Notes under the pieces: generated by a model
Seen by the model: the letters and a program-made list of their open reading frames with translations, nothing else
The model's database searches: none
Told to the model about the DNA's origin: nothing
In this document: in pieces, positions 55,788 to 63,698 of the stretch
Numbering within the stretch: the stretch's first letter is position 1
Layout: every line of letters starts with the position of its first letter
Made by a program: the position numbers and the translations under genes
Assembly: GCF_026810225.1 (NCBI RefSeq)
Contig: NZ_CP113865.1
Coordinates: forward strand, 845,001 to 909,000
Direction: 5' to 3'
Source: Caldicellulosiruptor morganii
GTDB lineage: Bacteria; Bacillota; Thermoanaerobacteria; Caldicellulosiruptorales; Caldicellulosiruptoraceae
Length of the DNA: 64,000 nt

Positions 55788-56971
55788 TTAAATCTAATTA
55801 TATCACTGAACTTTTAAAATCGAAAGATATTATTCTTCACCAAATGAATGAGAATGAAAATGAAATAGAACTTCACATAAGTCAGGTACAAAAGCCTCAC
55901 AAATGTCCTAAATGTGGTAATATTACAAGTAAGGTACATGATTATCACACACAGAAGGTAAAAGACGTACCTATAATGGGCAAGAAAACATATTTGATTA
56001 TAAGAAAGAGAAGATATGTCTGCAAAGCATGTGGGAAGAAGTTTTTTGAACACATAAGTTTTTTAGGCAAATCTCAAAGGATGACAAATAGACTTGCAGC
56101 ATATATTATAAGTCAACTTGGAAGTTTAACAAGTATGAAAGAGATAGCAAAACACACAAATGTTTCAGTGACAACAGTTATGAGATTGTTTGATAAAGTA
56201 AATCCAGGTCAAACTGTAGATGAGTTTTCTTCTGAAGCAATATGTGTAGACGAGTTTAAAGGCAATGCAGGTGGAGCAAAATATCAATGTATAATTGTAG
56301 ATCCTGTAAAAGGGCAAATAATCGAGATTTTGAAAGATAGAAAGCAAAATATTTTAATTGAGTATTTTAAGAGGCTGAAAGGTAGAGATAAAGTAAAATA
56401 TTTTATCTGTGATATGTGGAGACCATTTGTAGAGGTAGCAAAAACATATTTTAAAAACGCTAAAATAGTGATAGACAAATTTCATTTTACCCGATACGTT
56501 TATTGGGCTTTAGAAAATGTGAGGAAAAGGGTACAAAAGGAATTAGGAAGTAATTTGAGGAGATATTTTAAGAGGAGTAGGAAGTTGTTATTGAAGAATT
56601 ATGAAGAACTTGAGCCTGAGCAAAGAGAAGAATTAGAAGTAATGTTTTGGTATAGTCAAGATTTGAGGAAAGCCCATCAGCTAAAAGAAGAATTTAAGAG
56701 AGTGTTAAAGAGCAGTAATTCTGAAAAAGCAAGACTCGTATTAAAAAAGTGGATAGAGAGAGCAGAGCAAAGTGGACTTTCTGAATTTATGAGATGTGTA
56801 AAGGTTTTTAGGAGCTGGTTTTCGGAGATAGTAAATGCATTTGATGTTCCGTATACTAATAGTATGACAGAAGGTTTTAACAACAAAATAAAGGTACTAA
56901 AGAGGAATGGATTTGGATACAGGAATTTTGAAAGATTCAGGAAGAGGATTTTGTACAGTTGTGGTAGATAA
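55784..56971 (+). CDS. ISL3-family transposase
   Basis: 395 residues, GTG start. The N-terminal zinc-binding region has CPKCGN and CKACGKKF (about 38-90), then a helix-turn-helix (SMKEIAKHTNVSVTTVMRLF). The DDE catalytic domain includes CVDEFKGNAGGAKYQCIIVD (first Asp), CDMWRPFVEVAKTYFKNA (second Asp) and the C-terminal NSMTEGFNNKIKVLKRNGFG (Glu). All three are present and the frame is unbroken, so the enzyme is probably active. An inverted repeat covers its translation start. Confidence 0.94.
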   Translation: MLKSNYITELLKSKDIILHQMNENENEIELHISQVQKPHKCPKCGNITSKVHDYHTQKVKDVPIMGKKTYLIIRKRRYVCKACGKKFFEHISFLGKSQRMTNRLAAYIISQLGSLTSMKEIAKHTNVSVTTVMRLFDKVNPGQTVDEFSSEAICVDEFKGNAGGAKYQCIIVDPVKGQIIEILKDRKQNILIEYFKRLKGRDKVKYFICDMWRPFVEVAKTYFKNAKIVIDKFHFTRYVYWALENVRKRVQKELGSNLRRYFKRSRKLLLKNYEELEPEQREELEVMFWYSQDLRKAHQLKEEFKRVLKSSNSEKARLVLKKWIERAEQSGLSEFMRCVKVFRSWFSEIVNAFDVPYTNSMTEGFNNKIKVLKRNGFGYRNFERFRKRILYSCGR

Positions 56972-57139
56972 GTTGAAAAAGTTGAATATTTAAAAACCCA
57001 CTATATGAGTGGGCAAGAGTGGTATTAGTTTTTTTAGATTTGACTACCTATAATATACATTAATAACATTTAATGTATGCTTGAAAAAGCTAAAAAGGTG
57101 GGCATTCAGAATACCCTCCCCACTACTTGACAAAGAGCC

Positions 57140-57147
57140 TATTTTTA
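57140..57147. repeat. Right target-site duplication of the IS
   Basis: TATTTTTA, identical to 55647-55654. The base after it begins the stop codon of the minus-strand gene. Confidence 0.9.
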
Positions 57148-59019
57148 TTAATTGTCTTTTTTTCTGAATTTTTCTAAGTCTTCGCTGTTAAATTTGATAT
57201 TTAACTTGGAAAAGCTTATTTTATCTATTTTAACTGTACTTATTGATTTTGAAAAACTGTCTAATGTTGAGCTGTTCCAGTATAGAACGGGGACAGATAA
57301 ATCAATTGTGTAGTAGTATTGTCTGTATTTTATCATAAATATGACTCTATTTTGAAGATTCAAAAAATTAAAATCTCTGTTTGGATTTCCCTTTGCCAGC
57401 TCGGATAGTTTGTTTATATTATATACATAAGTTAATTTATAAATTGATATATCCTGATTTGAATATTTTTGAAGTTTCATATCAACAGTTTTGCTCTTAT
57501 ATTCACTGCTTTCAACCCATAGCTGCATAGTGTTTTTTATAATTTTATCGACAGTGTCCACATTTATTCCGCCATTTATGGTTAAAACCGAATAAGGGGT
57601 GTTATATAACGTCAATGTTTCAACATCTGATATCCCCTGAGATAGCGGGAAGGTAGCAGTACCAATTATTTGTGTATAATATCCATAAAAGTAATAGGGT
57701 ATATTTGTTTTGTACTCCTTAGGAATATTCATTTCAAACGGTGCTATGTTGAGTTTAACAGTTTTGAAATTATTTTGTGGTTTTAAATCGCCTGTCCAGA
57801 GAATGGAATCAAGGTATTTGCTTTTTGTCGGTACAGGTTTAAAAGAATTTATAATTCTATCATATTTCTGCTTATCCTTCTTATACTTGTCTTCAATAAC
57901 ATAGAGTTTTACAAGATACTTATTTTTATCAAAATCCACATACATTCTCTTTTCGACAACTCTTTTTTTAAGACTTTTTTGTATGCTGAGCTCAATAAGT
58001 TTTGCTTTTGCACCATTGATGTTTAGGTCTCTGTTTGAGATTATTTTGCACAGAGATTTATTGTAAAGTTCGATATTTTGCATTTCGGTTGCGAGCCATT
58101 TGTTAAAGTCTGTGTTTGAATTTGCAACAAAGCTTACAGATAGATATTCATCATAATCTTGTTGCTGAAACTGGTCCTGAGCTGAAATTGCATTTTGCTG
58201 GTTTTGAGTATTCAATCCAATTTCTTCATCTGTATAAAGCGGTGCAAATGACTGTGTTGAAGAATTATATTCAAAGTTGTAAATATCGGTTGATTTCCAG
58301 TAAGGAGGTAAGTCAATCTGCCATCCATAGCTTGTATTTTTATGGACCCTCCAGCTGGTTACGTTGTCTGCTAAGTCTTTAATATTGGGATTTTTTGAAT
58401 CAAATTGAAGTTCAAATGAATCAGCTATTTTATACAAAAGATTTTTGTGTTCGGTGTAAAAGTTTAAATCCATGCTGATAGTGAGTCTGTAAATGTAATT
58501 ATACTTTTTGTTTTTGCTCAGGTAAATTCGCGTAAGGTTAAATGTACCGGAGCTTTCTTCCTCATCTACAAAAACATAAAAAGAATCTGTGTAAACACTT
58601 GTAATTTCGATATATTCCTGTCCTTTTTTATCTTTGCCCTTTTTCAGAGAATATATCTTGAATGCAGTATCAGGGCTATTTATTATGTTTGAACCATAAA
58701 GCAGGATTTCGTCTAAGGATGAAAAACCTTCTTTGTTCAAAATTGACTCAACGCTTATATTTGCTTTGTAACTGCTACTTGACATTGAAAAATAACTTCC
58801 TTTTGGGTCTTTATTAATATATGCGTCTTGAGGCATGTATATTGACCAATTGTATATACTATTACCAACCCTGTTTTTATTGACATCATCTTTTGAAAAA
58901 ACTGTGTAAAAATCAATAACTCCGTCATCATCCTGCGCAAAAGCCAGAGAAGTAGCTGAAGATACCAGGAAAACAAAAAGAAGTAGAATGGTTAAAAATC
59001 TTTTCAAGTTTTTTGTCAT
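57148..59019 (-). CDS. Secreted protein of unknown function
   Basis: 623 residues, start ATG at 59019 with GAAAGGATG upstream. A clear signal peptide (about 1-28; FLTILLLFVFLVSSATSLAFA then QDDDG) is followed by a large polar domain rich in Ser, Asn, Tyr and Lys. Internal resemblance between the stretches WSIYMPQDAYINKDP (near 45) and WQIDLPPYWKSTDIY (near 230) suggests two related modules, each opening with a W-x-I-x-x-P phrase. No cysteine pairs or wall-anchor motif were noticed. The stop codon abuts the IS target duplication. An HtrA-like gene lies 22 bases upstream on the same strand. Confidence 0.75.
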   Translation of the reverse strand: MTKNLKRFLTILLLFVFLVSSATSLAFAQDDDGVIDFYTVFSKDDVNKNRVGNSIYNWSIYMPQDAYINKDPKGSYFSMSSSSYKANISVESILNKEGFSSLDEILLYGSNIINSPDTAFKIYSLKKGKDKKGQEYIEITSVYTDSFYVFVDEEESSGTFNLTRIYLSKNKKYNYIYRLTISMDLNFYTEHKNLLYKIADSFELQFDSKNPNIKDLADNVTSWRVHKNTSYGWQIDLPPYWKSTDIYNFEYNSSTQSFAPLYTDEEIGLNTQNQQNAISAQDQFQQQDYDEYLSVSFVANSNTDFNKWLATEMQNIELYNKSLCKIISNRDLNINGAKAKLIELSIQKSLKKRVVEKRMYVDFDKNKYLVKLYVIEDKYKKDKQKYDRIINSFKPVPTKSKYLDSILWTGDLKPQNNFKTVKLNIAPFEMNIPKEYKTNIPYYFYGYYTQIIGTATFPLSQGISDVETLTLYNTPYSVLTINGGINVDTVDKIIKNTMQLWVESSEYKSKTVDMKLQKYSNQDISIYKLTYVYNINKLSELAKGNPNRDFNFLNLQNRVIFMIKYRQYYYTIDLSVPVLYWNSSTLDSFSKSISTVKIDKISFSKLNIKFNSEDLEKFRKKDN

Positions 59020-59041
59020 CAAACATCATCCTTTCTATGTT

Positions 59042-60157
59042 TTATTTATTTTCAGGGTATTCCTTTAACATTACTTCTTTTTCGAATGTCCTTGTGTTCC
59101 TTTTGATTTTGAGTTTTACCTTATCGCCCGGCAGGTACTTCATAAGAGTTTGGTTATATTCTGCAATTGAGTTTACAGCATAATTGTCAATCGACACAAG
59201 TACATCATTTTCCTGGACGAGTCCTTTAAGTGGGCTGTCCTCTTTTACATCGATTATTTTCAAGCCAAGGTTGGAAGGCAAACCCACAATGGAAAGCCAG
59301 CTGTCTTCAAATTCAAGTCCCAAATAACATCTTCTTATCTTACCGAATTTTCTGTAATGGTCCAAAAAATAGAGAATATTTTCGACTGGAATTGCAAAAT
59401 TAATTCCCTGAAAGTATTCGATACCCAGTGTATTAATACCAACCAGTTTTCCTTGCATATTCACAAGAGGACCACCACTGTTTCCGGGATTTATGGCAGC
59501 ATCTGTTTGTAAAAATGTATAGGCTTCATCAACCGGTCTGTTCAGTCCACTTATTATTCCGTGAGTTACACTGTTCTGCCAGCCCAGGAAAAGCGGAGTT
59601 CCTATTGCCAGTACTTCTTGCCCGACTTTGACATTTCTGGGGTCTTCAATTTCTATTGGGTTTAAATTTGCACGGTTTACCTTCAAAAGAGCCAGATCTA
59701 TATCTTTATTTCTATACAGTATTGTTGCTTTATATGCCTTGGCATCATAGAAAATTACATAGGGTTGTTTCATATCTTCTACAACGTGATTGTTTGTAAG
59801 AATTAACCCGTTTTTATCGATGACAACACCGGAGCCGTGCATAAGTCCTGCGGGTATTTTGCTGTAATAAAAGTCGTCAGCTTTTATTTTTTTACTGTCG
59901 CCAATTATTGCCACCACAGATTTGTTAACTTTGCTGATTACCTCACTTATGGATAACTCTTTTTTCTGAATGGTTATTCCCTCTTGAGTACTTGTATATT
60001 CAAAACCCAAAAAACTTTTTAAAGCTTCTAAATCTACATACATTTTGCCATCGATCACCTTTGGAACTACGGTAATTGACTGAGAAAATCCCACATCAAA
60101 AAGAAATAAAAAGGCAATAAAAAGAGCTAAATACATCTTACATAGCTTTTTCATCAT
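59042..60157 (-). CDS. HtrA/DegP-like serine protease with N-terminal stalk
   Basis: 371 residues from ATG 60157 (GGGAGG upstream). Signal peptide about 1-22. A short domain at about 24-65 (VVPKVIDGKMYVDLEALKSFLGFEYT; core KMYVDLEALKSFLGFEYT) resembles the copper-amine-oxidase N-terminal repeat of clostridial secreted proteins. The trypsin-like domain has His in LTNNHVVE, Asp in DIDLALLKV and Ser in DAAINPGNSGGPLVN, all present. A PDZ domain lies at about 285-365. Likely extracellular quality control. First in a two-gene operon with the secreted protein. Confidence 0.87.
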   Translation of the reverse strand: MMKKLCKMYLALFIAFLFLFDVGFSQSITVVPKVIDGKMYVDLEALKSFLGFEYTSTQEGITIQKKELSISEVISKVNKSVVAIIGDSKKIKADDFYYSKIPAGLMHGSGVVIDKNGLILTNNHVVEDMKQPYVIFYDAKAYKATILYRNKDIDLALLKVNRANLNPIEIEDPRNVKVGQEVLAIGTPLFLGWQNSVTHGIISGLNRPVDEAYTFLQTDAAINPGNSGGPLVNMQGKLVGINTLGIEYFQGINFAIPVENILYFLDHYRKFGKIRRCYLGLEFEDSWLSIVGLPSNLGLKIIDVKEDSPLKGLVQENDVLVSIDNYAVNSIAEYNQTLMKYLPGDKVKLKIKRNTRTFEKEVMLKEYPENK

Positions 60158-60261
60158 AAAACCTCCCGTGTATAAATTTGTTACCATTTAATTATAACGT
60201 ATTTTATCCAAAAATGTTATACCCTAAAATGGGATTTTCATAACATTGTTTTCTTTTTGGA

Positions 60262-60290
60262 TTGACATTTTTAAATTTTTTATTTATAAT
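60262..60290 (+). promoter_or_regulatory. Promoter of the ferredoxin / CsoR-family operon
   Basis: TTGACA (60262-60267) and TATAAT (60285-60290) spaced 17 bases: a consensus vegetative promoter. The start would be about 60297. Confidence 0.85.
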
Positions 60291-60305
60291 AAATTCAGAG
60301 CTAAG

Positions 60306-60329
60306 ATACACCCCTATGGTATGGGGTAT
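60306..60329. promoter_or_regulatory. Candidate CsoR/CstR-type operator
   Basis: ATACACCCC and GGGGTAT are near-symmetric arms around TATGGTAT. G/C tracts flanked by AT (ATACCCC...GGGGTAT) are the known form of CsoR/CstR sites, and a gene of this family is second in the operon. The site lies just after the expected start point. Confidence 0.7.
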
Positions 60330-60370
60330 TAAAATTGGCATTATTTTGTGAAAGGAGTCAAAGCAAAGAT

Positions 60371-60574
60371 ATGAAAAAAGCTGTTCTTGATAAAAATCTA
60401 TGTGACAGGTCACCGTTTTGTCCTGCTTCACGTTCGTGCAGGTTCGATGCAATAAAAAGAAAGGTTTATGGCTTTTTTGATGTTGAAATTGAGATAGATA
60501 AAGAAAAATGTACAGGATGCGGGGTGTGTGTAAGATATTGTCCTCAGGGTGCAATTGAACTTGTTGAGGAGTAG
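60371..60574 (+). CDS. Small 4Fe-4S ferredoxin-like protein
   Basis: 67 residues, start ATG 60371 after GAAAGGAG. The C-terminal half has a complete CTGCGVCVRYCPQGAI ligand set for one [4Fe-4S] cluster. The N-terminal half has three Cys with unusual spacing (CDRSPFCPASRSC), which may hold a second or atypical site. Cytosolic electron carrier or sulfur-linked redox protein. First gene after the CstR-like operator; the regulator gene follows after 9 bases. Confidence 0.82.
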   Translation: MKKAVLDKNLCDRSPFCPASRSCRFDAIKRKVYGFFDVEIEIDKEKCTGCGVCVRYCPQGAIELVEE

Positions 60575-60583
60575 GTGTTAGAG

Positions 60584-60841
60584 ATGCCTGAAAAAGAAAG
60601 AAAAGAAGAGATTTTAAGCAGGTTAAAGAATATTAAAGGGCATATTGAGGGAATTATTAAAATGGTAGAAGAGGAAAAAGAGTGCGAAGAGATTATGCTT
60701 CAGATAGCTGCTGTAAAAAAGGCAATAGAAAAGGTGGGTTATTATATAATTGAAAGTCATGCTACCGAGTGCCTGTCAGGAGTAGCCAATAAAGATGAGG
60801 TTCGGAAAGTTTTGAATATAATGATGAAGTTTTTAGGTTAA
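60584..60841 (+). CDS. CsoR/CstR-family (DUF156) transcriptional sensor
   Basis: 85 residues from ATG 60584; a GTG at 60575 is in frame but precedes the AGGTG spacing. All-helical DUF156 fold: LSRLKNIKGHIEGIIKMVEE is helix 1-2, with a Cys in EEKECEEIMLQIAAV and HATEC at the end of helix 2. The Cys plus His-x3-Cys set could bind Cu(I), but the two cysteines are also those used by the persulfide sensor CstR. The linked tusA and DsrE genes favour sulfur sensing. Presumably represses its own operon. Confidence 0.82.
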   Translation: MPEKERKEEILSRLKNIKGHIEGIIKMVEEEKECEEIMLQIAAVKKAIEKVGYYIIESHATECLSGVANKDEVRKVLNIMMKFLG

Positions 60842-60992
60842 AGATAATTAGTATTTTTTCTTTTTTTTAAATTAGATTGAGCAGTTATAATTTGTTCAAT
60901 AGCGTTATTATTTTAACAAAGTATTTATAAACTTTTTAAAGATGGGTAATAGTATAACAAAATTGAAAATAAAATCTCTGGAGGTGTTAAAA

Positions 60993-61217
60993 TTGGCAGA
61001 ATATTTTGTTGATGCAAAAGGGCTTCAGTGTCCAGGACCAATTACTCAACTTTTTAAACAAATGAAAGAGGCTCAAAGCGGTGACATAGTGACAATTGAG
61101 GTTACAGATCCTGCTTTTAAAAGGGATGTGGAGAGCTGGTGCAAAAAGACAAAAAATGAGCTTTTATCTCTGGAAGAATCAAATGGTGTTATCAGAGCAA
61201 AAATAAAAAAAGCATGA
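60993..61217 (+). CDS. TusA-family sulfurtransferase
   Basis: 74 residues from TTG 60993, which follows TCTGGAGGTG; upstream starts in the same frame lack a ribosome site and make it too long. The persulfide-carrying Cys is in DAKGLQCPGPITQL near residue 13, and VTDPAFKRDVESWCKK is the usual second half. Carries sulfane sulfur between enzymes. Located 151 bases after the CsoR-family gene and 15 before the DsrE-like gene; the gap holds nothing recognisable. Confidence 0.88.
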   Translation: MAEYFVDAKGLQCPGPITQLFKQMKEAQSGDIVTIEVTDPAFKRDVESWCKKTKNELLSLEESNGVIRAKIKKA

Positions 61218-61232
61218 AGGGTGATTTAAAGA

Positions 61233-61709
61233 ATGAGAGAAGATAAGAAAACAATAATAGTTTTTAGTAACGACATGGATAAGGTCATGGCAGCATTTGT
61301 AATTGCAACTGGTGCAGCAGCAATGGGTGATGAAGTCACAATGTTTTTCACGTTCTGGGGGTTGAATGTATTAAGAGATGCCAAGAAGAAAGCTTCAGGT
61401 AAATCTTTTTTGGAGAGAATGTTTGGGGTTATGATGCCAAAGGGTGTGGAAAAACTTCCTCTTTCTAAGATGAACTTTTTGGGCATTGGTCCGAGACTTA
61501 TGAAGTATATGATGAGAAAAAAGAATGTGATGATGTTGCCTGAGATGATAAAGCAGGCACAGGAGCTTGGTATTAAGATGGTAGCATGTTCAATGTCAAT
61601 GGATGTAATGGGCATAAAAAAAGATGAACTGATAGACGGTGTTGAGATTGGTGGGGTTGCAACATACCTGGGTGAAGCCAGCGAAGCAGGTGTGAATCTG
61701 TTTATTTAA
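61233..61709 (+). CDS. DsrE/DsrF/DrsH-like family protein
   Basis: 158 residues. KTIIVFSNDMDKVMAAFVIA and GDEVTMFFTFWGLNVLRD are the opening of the DsrE2-like group. MGIKKDELIDGVEIGGVATY near the end follows ACSMSMDVMG, where the Cys is the likely sulfur carrier. A methionine-rich middle (KYMMRKKNVMMLPEM) is typical. Works with TusA-type proteins and rhodanese in sulfane-sulfur handling. Followed by a terminator. Confidence 0.85.
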   Translation: MREDKKTIIVFSNDMDKVMAAFVIATGAAAMGDEVTMFFTFWGLNVLRDAKKKASGKSFLERMFGVMMPKGVEKLPLSKMNFLGIGPRLMKYMMRKKNVMMLPEMIKQAQELGIKMVACSMSMDVMGIKKDELIDGVEIGGVATYLGEASEAGVNLFI

Positions 61710-61732
61710 ATTATTGGTTATAACATTGTTAT

Positions 61733-61768
61733 GGCAGGGTTTTTTAAAGCCTTGCCTTTTTCTTTTTT
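61733..61768 (+). terminator. Intrinsic terminator after the DsrE-like gene
   Basis: GGCAGGG and CCTTGCC pair with one irregularity, followed by TTTTTCTTTTTT. Confidence 0.75.
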
Positions 61769-61823
61769 ATATGTGGTATAATTTTAAGAGCAAAATACAG
61801 ATTTATGAGAAAGTAGTGATATA

Positions 61824-63431
61824 ATGATTTTACTTGTTGCCATAAATTCAAAGTATGTGCATACCAATCTGGCAGTAAGGTACCTGTATCAACTCTGTAA
61901 AGAAGTGTGTCCCTGTGAGTATATTGAGTTTAACATTAATCAATCTCTTAACCAGGTGTTGTATGAGATATTATCAAAAAAACCTGAGTATGTGGCTATT
62001 TCAACGTATATCTGGAATAGAAGCTATGTAGAGAAGCTTGTTGAAGGTCTCAAAAAGGCAAGAAAAGATATAAAAATTGTCATTGGTGGTCCAGAAGTTT
62101 ATTTTGATAGTCTCGATGAATGGCCATATGTGGATTATATAATTAGAGGTGAAGGAGAGTATCCATTTTTAGAATTTTGCAGGTGTATTGCATCAGGTAT
62201 TGAATATGTTGAAAAAAATTTTCCTCCTTTTGATTTAAAAAAACTTCCTTTTGCCTATAGAGATGAAATTTTGGACCAAAATAGAATCTACTACTATGAG
62301 AGTAGCAGAGGATGTCCTTTTAAATGCTCTTATTGTCTTTCATCAATTGAAAAAGGTGTGCGCTTTGTACCGCTTGAAAAAGTCTTTGAGGAACTTGGGT
62401 ATCTTTTTAAGAAAAACGTAAGATTGATAAAGTTTGTGGACAGGACATTCAATGTGAATAAAGAAAGAGCAATTGAGATTATAGAATTTTGCAAAAAATA
62501 TTCGCAAAACACTCAGGTCCACTTTGAAATGGATCCCACATTATTGGATGATGACTTGATTTTTGCTTTAAATAACTCAAGGCAGGGATTGTTTCGTCTT
62601 GAAATTGGAATTCAAAGTTTTAATCCCAGAACCCTTGATGCAATCAACAGAGTTTATGACATTGAAAAGATTGACAGAAACTTGAAAAAGTTACTTTATA
62701 ATAAAAACTGTATTGTACATCTTGATTTAATTGCAGGGCTTCCTTTTGAGGACTATATGACTTTTAAAAAAAGCCTTGACAGAACTGTTTTGTATTTTGC
62801 AGATGAACTGCAGCTTGGGTTTTTAAAGATGCTGAAAGGCACAGAGATAAGGAATGAAGCGGATAAATACAATTATGAATTTTTTGACCATCCACCGTAT
62901 GAGGTTATTTCAAATATGTTTATGGATTTTGAAGATATTTATAAACTCAAGAAAATAGAAGACCTGATAGACAAAATTTACAACAGACAGTATCTTTACT
63001 ATCTGCTAAGATACATCTTTAAAAAGATTTTACCTTCGGATTTTTTTGAAAGACTTTCGCAGAAGATTGATAGCAATCTCAATACAAAGGACTTTATAAA
63101 AAAGCTTTATGAGGTTATAAAAGATCAGTTTATCTCAGATTCTATGATATTGAATAATCTATTTAAATTTGACATTTTGAGAAAATTTCCTGAGGAATTT
63201 CTGCCGGAAGAGCTTTTTACAACAAAAGAGCAAAAGGAAGCTATCAAACAGGCTATTTACAGAATTGATTCTGGCAGACCTGGTATTGAAGATCCAAAAG
63301 AAATCCTGAGAAAATCAAGAAGTTGTTTGCTTGAATTTGACATTGAAAAATTTGTGAAAGATAATAATATTGAAAAAGGGAATTTTCTCTATATCTTTTT
63401 TGGACAAAACTTCGAAAAATTTAAACTTTAG
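61824..63431 (+). CDS. B12-binding-domain radical SAM protein with DUF4080
   Basis: 535 residues. The N-terminal Rossmann B12-binding domain (about 1-135; [20 protein letters not shown] and [11 protein letters not shown]) precedes the radical SAM core with cluster motif [15 protein letters not shown] at about 160-174. The C-terminal part (about 340-535) matches DUF4080 in position. The group may methylate or otherwise modify an unknown substrate. The following Cys-rich DUF6485 gene is 17 bases away and is probably co-transcribed. Confidence 0.87.
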   Translation: MILLVAINSKYVHTNLAVRYLYQLCKEVCPCEYIEFNINQSLNQVLYEILSKKPEYVAISTYIWNRSYVEKLVEGLKKARKDIKIVIGGPEVYFDSLDEWPYVDYIIRGEGEYPFLEFCRCIASGIEYVEKNFPPFDLKKLPFAYRDEILDQNRIYYYESSRGCPFKCSYCLSSIEKGVRFVPLEKVFEELGYLFKKNVRLIKFVDRTFNVNKERAIEIIEFCKKYSQNTQVHFEMDPTLLDDDLIFALNNSRQGLFRLEIGIQSFNPRTLDAINRVYDIEKIDRNLKKLLYNKNCIVHLDLIAGLPFEDYMTFKKSLDRTVLYFADELQLGFLKMLKGTEIRNEADKYNYEFFDHPPYEVISNMFMDFEDIYKLKKIEDLIDKIYNRQYLYYLLRYIFKKILPSDFFERLSQKIDSNLNTKDFIKKLYEVIKDQFISDSMILNNLFKFDILRKFPEEFLPEELFTTKEQKEAIKQAIYRIDSGRPGIEDPKEILRKSRSCLLEFDIEKFVKDNNIEKGNFLYIFFGQNFEKFKL

Positions 63432-63448
63432 AAGGGAGGATTTTTCAA

Positions 63449-63649
63449 ATGGAGTGCACAGTTTCCAAAAACCTTTCAATATGCACTTGTACTTATGAAC
63501 CATGTTCAAGAAAGGGAAGATGCTGTGAGTGCCTGCATTATCACAGAAAAAATGGGGAATTACCCGCTTGCTACTTTTCGAAAGAGGCAGAAAGGACATA
63601 TGACCGTTCAATTGAAAACTTTATTAAGGATTATTCATCAAGAAAGTAA
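63449..63649 (+). CDS. DUF6485 family Cys-rich small protein
   Basis: 66 residues, eight Cys in the first 42 ([18 protein letters not shown] and LPACYF). GGGAGGA precedes the ATG. The Cys arrangement suggests a metal or Fe-S site. Known, from memory, as a conserved clostridial family of unknown function. Follows the radical SAM gene and precedes a strong terminator. Confidence 0.75.
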   Translation: MECTVSKNLSICTCTYEPCSRKGRCCECLHYHRKNGELPACYFSKEAERTYDRSIENFIKDYSSRK

Positions 63650-63656
63650 AAATATA

Positions 63657-63698
63657 CGGGCAGTAAGATACTTCCGGTTACTGCCCGCTTGTTTTTTT
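63657..63698. terminator. Intrinsic terminator after the DUF6485 gene, shared with the convergent Nramp gene
   Basis: CGGGCAGTAA and TTACTGCCCG form a perfect 10-bp stem followed by CTTGTTTTTTT. The Nramp stop codon falls in the T-run. Confidence 0.87.

Larger units (their letters stand above)
55655..57139 (+). mobile_element. ISL3-family insertion sequence, intact
   Basis: The 1485-base element starts GGCTCTATAATAAATATTGG and, read from the other end, GGCTCTTTGTCAAGTAGTGG. These are imperfect terminal inverted repeats of about 26 bases with the GGCTCT tip usual for ISL3. It is flanked by a perfect 8-base direct repeat TATTTTTA (55647-55654 and 57140-57147), the duplication length known for this family. 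It carries one full-length transposase gene. The insertion is exactly between two convergent genes and breaks neither. Confidence 0.93.
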
